From: Acuticoccus sp965213555 | GTDB lineage: Bacteria > Pseudomonadota > Alphaproteobacteria > Rhizobiales > Amorphaceae | Assembly: GCF_965213555.1 (NCBI RefSeq) | Contig: NZ_OZ243890.1 | Span: 3,906,001-3,970,000, forward strand | Reading direction: 5' to 3' | DNA: 64,000 nucleotides | Part shown: one piece after another, positions 57,206 through 64,000 of the stretch | Layout: each line of letters begins with the position of its first letter | How positions within the stretch are numbered: position 1 is the stretch's first letter | Program-made: the position numbers and the translations under genes | The notes under the pieces: model-generated | The model's input: the letters and a program-made list of their open reading frames with translations, nothing else | Databases searched by the model: none | Told to the model about the DNA's origin: nothing

Positions 57206-58217
57206 ATGGAACTCGACCGGCCCTACCTCCTCTTCCTCGGCGACGTGCCCGACGCGCTCGCCGCGAAGACGGCGCTCGGCATCGTGGACTGGCGGCGCGA
57301 CTGGTGCGTCGGCCAGTGGCGGCTGCCGGGCTGTCAGGCGGACGCACGCCTGCCCGACATGGACGCGGCTGCAGCCGCCGAGGCCGGTGCGCGCACGATG
57401 ATCGTCGGCGTGGTCAACGCGGGCGGCACGATGCCGGACCACTGGGTGGCGTCCATCGTGGCGGCGCTCGAATGCGGGGATGGACGTCGCCGCGGGCCTC
57501 CACAAGCGGCTCGCCGACGTGCCGGAGATCGCAGAGGCCGCCCGCGAGGCCGGACGACGCGTCGTCGACACGCGCCGCTCGACCCAGACCTTCGCGGTCG
57601 GCAAGGGGACGAAGCGGCCCGGCCGCCGCCTGCTCACGGTCGGCACCGACTGCTCGGTGGGCAAGAAGTACACCGCGCTCGCGCTCGAGGCCGCGATGCA
57701 GGAGCGCGGCCTCGACGCGACGTTCTGCGCCACCGGGCAGACCGGCGTCTTCATCTCCGGCCGCGGCGTCGCCATCGACGCCGTGGTGGCCGACTTCATC
57801 TCGGGCGCGGCGGAGTGGCTCGCCCCTGCCACCTCGGACGACGCATGGCAGATCGTCGAGGGCCAGGGGTCGATCTTCCACCCGTCCTTCGCCGGCGTCT
57901 CGCTCGGGTTGCTGCACGGCGCCCAGCCGGACGCCTTCGTCGTGTGCCACGAGCCGACGCGGCGCACGATGCGCAACGTGGAGACGCCGCTGCCGAGCAT
58001 CGAGGATGTCATCGACATGACCGTCGCGCTCGGCCGCCTGACCAACCCGGACATCGCACCGGTGGGCATCGCGATCAACACGGCTGCGCTCGACCTTGAG
58101 GCCGCCCGTGCCGAGCTCGACCGCGCGGCGGCCAAGCACAACCTTCCGGCCTGCGACCCCGTGCGCTTCGGCGTCGACGCCATCGTCGACCGCCTCGTCC
58201 GCGAGCCGGTCGCGTGA
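57206..58217 (+). pseudogene. dgcN: D-glutamate N-acetyltransferase DgcN, interrupted by a single-base frameshift
   Basis: DgcN (DUF1611) acetylates D-glutamate; DgcA then racemises the N-acetyl product. The N-terminal 91 residues read from ATG 57206 (RPYLLFLGDVPDALAAKTA, then VGQWRLPGCQAD, VGVVNAGG). The remaining 245 residues read in the next frame from an ATG at 57480 (MDVAAGLHKRLADVPE, LTVGTDCSVGKKYTALALE, GQGSIFHPSFAGVSLG). Removing one base near 57471-57479 (CTCGAATGCGGGGATG) joins them into a full-length, fully conserved protein of about 336 residues. So this is either a recent inactivating mutation, a sequencing error, or two separate proteins. Confidence 0.8.
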
Positions 58218-59188
58218 GGCTTACCGTCGCGGTCGAGACCTTCCCCATCGCGGGTGCGTTCCGCATCTCCCGGGAGACGCGGACCGAGGCCCGCGTCGTC
58301 GTCGCCACCATCGAGGACGGCGCGCACGTCGGCCGCGGCGAGGCCGTCCCCTACCGGCGCTACCGCGAGACGGTGGAGGGTGTGGCCGAGGCCGTGGAGG
58401 CGATGGCCCCACGCGTCGCCGACGGGCTGACGCGCCAGGACCTTGCCGAGGCGATGCCGGCTGGGGCGGCGCGCAACGCCCTTGACTGCGCACTGTGGGA
58501 CTTCGAGGCCAAGCGGAGCGGGACGCCGGTGGCGCAGGTGCTCGGCCTGACGCTGCGGCCGCTCACCACGGCCTACACGCTCTCGCTCGGCGAGCCGCAC
58601 GAGATGGCGGCGGCGGCCGAGGCGGCCGGCCGTCCGCTCCTCAAGGTCAAGCTCGGCGCCCCCTCCGGCGACGACGCGCGCATCGCGGCGGTGCGCGAGG
58701 CGGTGCCGGACGCGACGCTCATCGTCGACGCCAACGAGGGCTGGAACGAGGGCAACCTGCTCATCAACATGGGGGCTTGCGCCGCCGCCGGCGTCGCCCT
58801 CATCGAGCAGCCGTTGCCGGCCGGGCGCGACGGGGTGCTCGCGACGATCTCCCACCCCGTGCCGATCTGCGCCGACGAGAGCGTGCACACCAGCGCCGAC
58901 CTCGCCGCGCTCGTCGGCCGCTACGACGCGGTCAACGTCAAGCTCGACAAGTCGGGCGGGCTGACCGAGGCGATCGCGATGACCGAGGCCGCGCGGCAGG
59001 CGGGCCTCAAGGTGATGGTCGGCTGCATGATCGGCACCTCGCTCGCCATGGCACCGGCGACCTACTATGCGCAGGGCGCCGACTTCGTCGACCTCGACGG
59101 GCCGCTGCTGCTGGCGAGGGACCGCGAGCCGGGGCTCGTCTACGACGGCGCGACGCTGATGCCGCCCGAGCCCATGCTCTGGGGATAG
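58214..59188 (+). CDS. dgcA: N-acetyl-D-glutamate racemase DgcA (enolase superfamily)
   Basis: A 324-residue enolase-superfamily enzyme that converts N-acetyl-D-glutamate to the L form in the DgcN-DgcA pathway. The first Lys of the KxK pair is in LLKVKLGAP, and metal ligands are Asp in IVDANEGW, Glu in ALIEQPLP and Asp in ICADESVHT. The second catalytic Lys is in NVKLDKSGG. GTG 58214 overlaps the dgcN stop. It resembles Ala-Glu dipeptide epimerases closely; the assignment rests on the dgcN neighbour. The last 49 bases overlap a convergent dehydratase gene. Confidence 0.88.
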   Translation: MRLTVAVETFPIAGAFRISRETRTEARVVVATIEDGAHVGRGEAVPYRRYRETVEGVAEAVEAMAPRVADGLTRQDLAEAMPAGAARNALDCALWDFEAKRSGTPVAQVLGLTLRPLTTAYTLSLGEPHEMAAAAEAAGRPLLKVKLGAPSGDDARIAAVREAVPDATLIVDANEGWNEGNLLINMGACAAAGVALIEQPLPAGRDGVLATISHPVPICADESVHTSADLAALVGRYDAVNVKLDKSGGLTEAIAMTEAARQAGLKVMVGCMIGTSLAMAPATYYAQGADFVDLDGPLLLARDREPGLVYDGATLMPPEPMLWG

Positions 59189-60201
59189 GTCGGCGCGTCC
59201 ATGGCGAGGGCCTGCGCCAGGATGCCGGGGTCGACGTTGCCGCCCGACAGCACCACGACCACCGTCTCGCCGGCGACGTCGAGGCGGCCGGACAGGAGCG
59301 CCGCGAGGGCGACGGCGCCGCCGGGCTCGGCCGACAGCTTCAGCTCGGTGAAGGCGAACGCGACGGCGCGCAGCAGCCATTCGTCCGGCACCGCAACGCC
59401 CGGCCTCGCGTGGCGCGCGATGATCGGGAAGGTGAGCGTGCCCGGCCGACGAGACAGCAGGGCGTCGGCGATGGAGCCCGAACGGCTCGCGTTGTCGAGC
59501 CGTTCGCCCGCAGCGAGCGAGCGGCTCATGTCGTCGAACCCCTCCGGCTCCGCGGGTTGGCAGATCGCGGACGGCATGCGCCCAGCCATCACCGTGGCGA
59601 CGCCCGACAACAGGCCGCCGCCGCTCGTCGGCACCAGGACGCGGTCGGCGACGATGCCAAGCCCGTCGAGCTCGTCGGCGATCTCGAGCCCCACCGTCCC
59701 CTGCCCGGCCATCACCCCGGGATCGTCGTAGGGCGGCACGATGGTGGCGCCGAGGCGCTCGGCGAGCGCCTCGGCGATGGCCTCGCGGTCGTCCCGCTCG
59801 CGGTCGCAGGCGACGACCGTGGCTCCGGAGCGCTCCGTGCGGGCGCGCTTGATGGCGGGTGCGTCGTCCGGCATCACGATGGTGGCTGGGATCGAGGCGA
59901 GCCGCGCCGCCTCGGCGACCCCCTGGGCATGGTTGCCGGACGACGAGGCGACCACGCCGCGCGCCCTCGCCCCCTCCGCGATCCGTGCGATGGCGTTGGT
60001 CGCGCCGCGGAACTTGAACGAGCCGGTGCGCTGGAGGCACTCGGCCTTCACGAAGACCCGGGCACCGCAGCGCTCGTCGAGGATCGCCGAGGTGATGAGG
60101 GGCGTCCTCACCGCCACGCCGGCGAGCCGGCGTGCGGCAGCTTCCACGTCCGAAAGCTCGATGGCGAAGGGGGCAGCGTCCGCCGCCGACGGAACGGGCA
60201 C
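59140..60201 (-). CDS. Threonine/serine dehydratase (PLP-dependent, serine racemase-like)
   Basis: A 353-residue fold-type II PLP enzyme. The cofactor Lys lies in GSFKFRGATNA, the phosphate loop is SGGGLLSG, SSGNHAQGVA binds substrate, and VVLSGGNVDPG comes near the end. It removes the amino group from threonine or serine, and related enzymes also racemise serine or act on threo-3-hydroxyaspartate. There is no ACT regulatory domain, so it is the catabolic type. GTG 60201 lies three bases after the metallophosphoesterase stop. Its 3' end runs 49 bases into dgcA on the other strand. Confidence 0.88.
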   Translation of the reverse strand: MPVPSAADAAPFAIELSDVEAAARRLAGVAVRTPLITSAILDERCGARVFVKAECLQRTGSFKFRGATNAIARIAEGARARGVVASSSGNHAQGVAEAARLASIPATIVMPDDAPAIKRARTERSGATVVACDRERDDREAIAEALAERLGATIVPPYDDPGVMAGQGTVGLEIADELDGLGIVADRVLVPTSGGGLLSGVATVMAGRMPSAICQPAEPEGFDDMSRSLAAGERLDNASRSGSIADALLSRRPGTLTFPIIARHARPGVAVPDEWLLRAVAFAFTELKLSAEPGGAVALAALLSGRLDVAGETVVVVLSGGNVDPGILAQALAMDAPTYPQSMGSGGISVAPS

Positions 60202-60203
60202 GG

Positions 60204-61025
60204 TCAGGCCGCCTCGGACCCGACGCGGACGGCGGCGTCGAACTCGTTCACGTAGCCGACGTGGGAGACGGCGCCATGCGCCGTCACTGTGTGGACCGCG
60301 TAGGCCGGCGGCTCCATGACGAGGCCCACGGGCGCGCCCTCCTCGAGGGCGAGCATGACCTGGTGCGCGACGCCGGGGATCGCCATCGTCGGCACCCCTG
60401 CGACGTCGCCCACGATGGTGCGGTGCACGTGGCCGCAGACGATGCGCACGACGTTCCGATGCCGCGCGAGCACGGCGGCGAACGCGTCCCTGTCGGTGAG
60501 CCCGATGTCGTCCATGAAGCCGATCCCGACGTCGAACGGCGGATGGTGCATCGCGATGACCGTCGGGCCCGCGCCCTCCAGCGCATTGCCGAGCCACTCG
60601 AGCTGTGCGGCGCCGACCTCGCCGTGGTGGGTCGAGTTCGCGATGTCGTCCACCGACGTGTCCAGCGCGACGACGGTGACGTCCGCGATGCGGTGGACGT
60701 GGCACGCCTTGCCCGGCACCGGCTCGGCGCCAAGGCCGGGGAACGCGGCGAACGCCTCGCGCAGGTTGCCCGTGGCGTCGTGGTTGCCCGGCATCACGAT
60801 GACCGGCGCGGAGAAGCGCAACAGGAGCATTGCCGCGCGCGTGTACGCGTCGTCCTCGCCGAGGTCGGCGACGTCCCCCGATACGATCACCGCATCGACG
60901 TCGGGGTGACGCCGGTTCACCGCGTCGATGGCGGCTGCGGTATAGCGGTCGGCGTCGATCGTCCCCAGCGTCAGCACGCCAGGGGGCCGTAGGTGAAGGT
61001 CGCTGATGTGGGCAAGCACCGCCAT
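60204..61025 (-). CDS. Metallophosphoesterase (CpdA-like)
   Basis: A 273-residue calcineurin-fold phosphoesterase with all metal motifs: ISDLHL (Asp, His), VSGDVADLG, PGNHDATG, MHHPPF and CGHVHRTI. Among bacterial relatives the closest pattern is class III cyclic-nucleotide phosphodiesterase CpdA, but glycerophosphodiesterases look similar. It is transcribed into the dehydratase gene and diverges from the ArnT-like gene. Confidence 0.88.
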   Translation of the reverse strand: MAVLAHISDLHLRPPGVLTLGTIDADRYTAAAIDAVNRRHPDVDAVIVSGDVADLGEDDAYTRAAMLLLRFSAPVIVMPGNHDATGNLREAFAAFPGLGAEPVPGKACHVHRIADVTVVALDTSVDDIANSTHHGEVGAAQLEWLGNALEGAGPTVIAMHHPPFDVGIGFMDDIGLTDRDAFAAVLARHRNVVRIVCGHVHRTIVGDVAGVPTMAIPGVAHQVMLALEEGAPVGLVMEPPAYAVHTVTAHGAVSHVGYVNEFDAAVRVGSEAA

Positions 61026-61138
61026 GCGCAGCCACTAGCAGGGCCGTCCGCGCCGCACCAGCGCGATCGGTTCCGGCTGTGCATGCCGCGGGTCTTGCCG
61101 ATGACACGTCCGAACGGTTCGGCCAAGGTCCGCGCGCC

Positions 61139-62830
61139 ATGAGGTCCGCCCCGCCCCACGCCTCGCGCGACGCACCGCAGGAGCGCACCGTCGGGACGCT
61201 CGTCGCCGGCCTCCTCGTCCTCCTCGCGGCGCTGGCGTTCTTGCCAGGGCTCGCGAGCGTCCCGCCCATCGACCGCGACGAGCCGCGCTACACCCAGGCG
61301 ACCAAGCAGATGGTGGAGACGGGCGACTACGTGCGCATCCGCTTCCAGGACGGCCCGCGGCACAAGAAGCCCATCGGCATCCACTGGCTGCAGGCGGTGG
61401 CCGTGTGGATGTCCGGCGAGGGCGCGGCAGCGCCGTTGTGGGTGTACCGGCTGCCCTCGCTCCTCGGTGCCGTGGCGGCGATCCTGCTGACGCTGTGGGC
61501 AGCGCGCGCCTTCCTGCCGATGCCCGCGGCGACCTGCGCGGCCGCGCTGCTCGGGGCAACGGTCATCCTCGGCGTCGAGGCGCGGCTCGCCAAGACCGAC
61601 GCGGTGCTCCTCGCCACGGTCGTCCTCATGCAGGGAGCGCTGGCGCGGGTGTGGCTGCGCGAGGCCAGCGGCAACGTGGTCCCGCTCTTGTTCTGGCTGG
61701 GGCTCGCGCTCGGCATCCTGGTGAAGGGTCCCATTGCGCCGATGGTCGCAGCGCTCACCGTCCTCGTCCTTGGCTGGCGTTCGGGCTGGGCGTTCGTCCC
61801 CCGGCTGCGGCCCCTCCTGGGGATGCTCATCGTCGCGGCGGTGTGCCTGCCCTGGTTCGTCGCCATCGGGCTCGCCACGGACGGCGCGTTCATAACGACC
61901 GCGCTCGGACGGGACTTCTTGGGCAAGGCGGCCGGCGGGCAGGAGGGGCACTGGGCACCGCCGCTGACGCACCTTGCCGTGTTCTTCGCGGTCGCCTGGC
62001 CGATGGCGCCGTTCGCGCTCGCCGCGGCACGGTTGTGGATCTCCGAGCGCGGGCCAGCGCTCCTGTTCGCAGCGGCGTGGGCGATCCCCTCGTGGATCGT
62101 GTTCGAGGCGACGCCCACCAAGCTCCCGCACTACACGCTGCCGCTGCTGCCGGCCGTCGCCATCGCGACCGTCGCGGTGCTCTGGGTGCGCGATCCGTCC
62201 CCGCTGTGGCGCCGGGCCGCCGCCGTGCTCGCGCTCGTGACACCGGTGGGCCTCGTCGGCGCCGCCCTCCTGGCGCCGCTCGTGATCGCGCACCTCATGG
62301 GCGAGCCGGTGGACGCTGCGAGCGCCCACGACGCGCCGACCGTGGCGCTGGCGCTCGTGCCGGTCGTCCTCGCGCTCCTTGCCACTGCGGCGATCTGGCG
62401 GGGGCGGCCGCTCCTGTCACGTCCGGTCCTCGTCCCAGCGGTCGGCTCGGCCCTCGCGGCGCAGGCGGTGGTGTGGGGCCTCCTCCTGCCGAGCTTGTCC
62501 GCCGTCTGGATCTCGCCCCGCCTCGTCGCCGCCGCCGAGGCCGTCGCGACCTGCCGCGAGCCACGGGTCGTCAGCGTCGGCGGCTACAACGAGCCGTCGA
62601 TGATCTTCCTCGCGGGGACGGACACCGCCCTCGTCAACGCGGCCGAGGCGGTCGCCATCGCCGCACAGGAGTGCGCGGTGATCGCCGCCAGCGAGCGCCG
62701 ACTGGAGGAGGTCCGCCTCGAAGCAGAGGCTGCGGGCGTCCCGCTGGCCGAGCTCGGCACCATCACGGGCTTCAACATCTCCAAGGGCGATCCGGTGTCC
62801 CTGACCCTGTTCGCCCGGGATCGACCCTGA
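61139..62830 (+). CDS. ArnT-like GT-C glycosyltransferase
   Basis: A 563-residue integral membrane glycosyltransferase of the PMT/ArnT type. The catalytic Asp is in the first loop, PPIDRDEPRYTQATKQM; the IDRDEPRY motif and KKPIGIHWLQA are the donor- and acceptor-site signatures. About 12 helices follow and a C-terminal periplasmic domain of roughly 130 residues ends the chain. Family members move an aminoarabinose or related sugar from undecaprenyl phosphate onto lipid A or a glycan. ATG 61139 begins the conserved region. With the next two genes it forms a likely lipid A or glycan decoration unit. Confidence 0.9.
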   Translation: MRSAPPHASRDAPQERTVGTLVAGLLVLLAALAFLPGLASVPPIDRDEPRYTQATKQMVETGDYVRIRFQDGPRHKKPIGIHWLQAVAVWMSGEGAAAPLWVYRLPSLLGAVAAILLTLWAARAFLPMPAATCAAALLGATVILGVEARLAKTDAVLLATVVLMQGALARVWLREASGNVVPLLFWLGLALGILVKGPIAPMVAALTVLVLGWRSGWAFVPRLRPLLGMLIVAAVCLPWFVAIGLATDGAFITTALGRDFLGKAAGGQEGHWAPPLTHLAVFFAVAWPMAPFALAAARLWISERGPALLFAAAWAIPSWIVFEATPTKLPHYTLPLLPAVAIATVAVLWVRDPSPLWRRAAAVLALVTPVGLVGAALLAPLVIAHLMGEPVDAASAHDAPTVALALVPVVLALLATAAIWRGRPLLSRPVLVPAVGSALAAQAVVWGLLLPSLSAVWISPRLVAAAEAVATCREPRVVSVGGYNEPSMIFLAGTDTALVNAAEAVAIAAQECAVIAASERRLEEVRLEAEAAGVPLAELGTITGFNISKGDPVSLTLFARDRP

Positions 62831-62982
62831 GCTGTTGCTGCGAAGGGGCACCGCGTGCCCGCGGCGGCGGTGGCGACGGACGCCCGTCGCGCCCTCGCCT
62901 TGTGACGGCGCCCGCTCAGCGATAGGGACGGGCGAAGCAGCCGCCGCGATTCGCTCTCGCAGCCCCATGCCCGGACACCGCC

Positions 62983-63732
62983 ATGCAAGCGCGTCTCACC
63001 GTCAGCCCGGCCGTCTCCATCGTCATCCCCGCGCGGGACGAGGCCGGCGCGATCGCAAGCCTCCTCGCCGAGATCGAGGCGTCCCCCCTCGGCGAGCCCT
63101 ACGAGATCGTCGTCGTCGACGACGGCTCGACGGACGGGACCGCCGCTGCGGCGATGGCGTCCGGCGTCGCCAACCTACGCGTCCTGCGCCACGCGGTGGC
63201 CGGCGGTAAGTCGAGGGCGATCCGGGCGGGGGCACTCGCAGCCTGCGGCGACATCATCGTCACGGTCGACGGCGACGGGCAGAACGATCCACGGCACCTC
63301 TCGGACCTTGTCGAGCCGCTGCTCGCGGACCCTCGCGTGGGGATCGTCGCCGGACAGCGCATCCGCCGGCACGACGGCTGGGCCAAGAAGGCCGGCTCCC
63401 GCCTCGCCAACCGCATGCGCCGCGCGCTGCTCGCCGACGACACGCGCGACACCGCCTGTGGTTTGAAGGCCATGCGCCGCGCGCCCTACCTCGCGCTGCC
63501 CACCTTCGACAACAACCATCGCTTCCTCCCCGCGCTGTTCCTCTACGATGGCTGGCGCATCGCCCATGTTCCCGTCGCCGACCGGCCGCGCACGACGGGC
63601 CGCTCCAAGTACGGCATGGTCGACCGCGCGCTCGTCGGCCTGCCGGACCTCCTGGGCGTCTACTGGCTGCGTCGGCGCAGCGCGTGCCGGCCGACGGTGG
63701 TGGAGGTCACGCCGGAGGACGCCGATGTCTGA
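62983..63732 (+). CDS. GT2 family glycosyltransferase (polyprenyl-phosphate type)
   Basis: A 249-residue GT-A glycosyltransferase. The nucleotide-sugar motif is SIVIPARDEAGAI, VVDDGSTDGT binds UDP, and metal-binding Asp residues are in TVDGDGQND. RRHDGWAKKAGSRLANRMRR and TTGRSKYG are of the dolichol/undecaprenyl-phosphate sugar synthase kind. It lacks C-terminal membrane helices. It would make the lipid-linked sugar donor for the ArnT-like enzyme. Its stop overlaps the next start by eight bases. Confidence 0.92.
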   Translation: MQARLTVSPAVSIVIPARDEAGAIASLLAEIEASPLGEPYEIVVVDDGSTDGTAAAAMASGVANLRVLRHAVAGGKSRAIRAGALAACGDIIVTVDGDGQNDPRHLSDLVEPLLADPRVGIVAGQRIRRHDGWAKKAGSRLANRMRRALLADDTRDTACGLKAMRRAPYLALPTFDNNHRFLPALFLYDGWRIAHVPVADRPRTTGRSKYGMVDRALVGLPDLLGVYWLRRRSACRPTVVEVTPEDADV

Positions 63733-64000
63733 CCTGTTGGCCGGCCTCGGCGCGTGGTTCCATGCGGTGTTCGTCGCCCAGTTCGACTTGTGGATCGCCA
63801 TCGGCTTCGCGGCGCAGGCGATGTTCACCGCGCGCTTCCTCGTCCAGTGGATCGCGTCGGAGCGCGCTGGCCGCTCGGTGGTGCCCATCGCGTTCTGGTT
63901 CTTCTCCATCGCCGGCGGGGCGATCCTCTTCGTCTACGCCCTGTCGCGCCAGGACCCGGTCTTCATCGCCGGGCAGGGCACCGGCCTCCTCATCTACGCA
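63725..64000 (+). CDS. Lipid-A-disaccharide synthase N-terminal domain membrane protein (partial, C-terminus off the right edge)
   Basis: The frame from ATG 63725 reaches the right edge open after 92 codons. It encodes a hydrophobic protein with FTARFLVQWIASERAGRSVVP and FWFFSIAGGAILFVYAL, then RQDPVFIAGQGTGLLIY. These are the conserved segments of the small lipid A biosynthesis N-terminal (LAB_N) domain, found beside GT2 and ArnT-type genes. The family has three helices and about 95-100 residues, so only the end should be missing. A role in moving or modifying lipid-linked sugars is likely but unproven. Confidence 0.85.
   Translation, partial: MSDLLAGLGAWFHAVFVAQFDLWIAIGFAAQAMFTARFLVQWIASERAGRSVVPIAFWFFSIAGGAILFVYALSRQDPVFIAGQGTGLLIYA

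Noticed and set aside
59140..61269. 709-residue minus-strand open frame
   Set aside because: Only the part up to 60201 is the dehydratase; upstream it is a shadow of the metallophosphoesterase gene in another frame.

Overview
The window is a GC-rich (about 70%), densely packed bacterial chromosome segment. Gene content and family features point to an alphaproteobacterium, most likely Hyphomicrobiales: an EcfG-type stress promoter, an iron-sulfur bacterial photolyase, a class II DAHP synthase, a DgcN/DgcA pair, and TRAP, tricarboxylate and LivFGHM-type importers. A marine or saline lifestyle is plausible but is inference. No rRNA, tRNA, CRISPR array, prophage or intact insertion sequence was seen.

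Layout. 1-3 kb: a truncated glycan-synthesis gene, a LysR regulator and an S49 peptidase, all on the minus strand. 3.2-10.5 kb: dusA, cobS, a retropepsin-like protease, cobT and a uracil-DNA-glycosylase-family gene, then a short-chain dehydrogenase lacking its catalytic Tyr, coupled to an FeS photolyase, then a secreted protein. 10.8-12.9 kb: a fused ThiM-ThiE gene and thiD. 13.0-15.6 kb: a stress operon with an exact GGAAC-N16-CGTT promoter, a 24-residue membrane peptide, three membrane/stress proteins and a terminator. 15.7-17.5 kb: an MscS channel. 17.6-25.7 kb: two solute-uptake loci (TRAP plus dehydrogenase; TctCBA) on either side of one GntR/FadR regulator with an 11-bp palindromic operator candidate. 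25.7-27.0 kb: a glutaredoxin-MauE fusion divergent from a CsoR-type repressor, with a palindrome between them.

27-35.8 kb is mostly housekeeping on the minus strand: gltX, nadE, a haloalkane dehalogenase, DAHP synthase, a gamma-glutamylcyclotransferase-like gene, glutathione reductase and a DUF2059 protein, plus gph on the plus strand. 35.8-40.4 kb is a tightly overlapping four-gene sensory operon: XRE/DUF2083 regulator, single-domain response regulator, small membrane protein, and SLC5-transporter/histidine-kinase fusion. 40.6-48 kb holds a Baeyer-Villiger monooxygenase and a branched-chain-amino-acid-type ABC importer. A decayed homocysteine S-methyltransferase lies at 48.0-48.4 kb, followed by a cupin and an M19 dipeptidase.

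50.1-57.1 kb is an Mla/MCE lipid-transport operon: MlaE with an N-terminal STAS domain, MlaF, an MCE protein of 1433 residues and an auxiliary lipoprotein. The MCE protein is the most unusual object in the window. Its C-terminal 1200 residues are degenerate tandem units of 61, 89, 96 or 103 residues, which differ from one another only by multiples of seven. Three 309-bp units are nearly identical at DNA level. 57.2-61.0 kb is a D-glutamate catabolism locus (dgcN with an apparent single-base frameshift, dgcA, a threonine/serine dehydratase) and a metallophosphoesterase. The right edge (61.1-64 kb) starts an ArnT-like glycosyltransferase, GT2 and lipid-A-domain membrane protein cluster.
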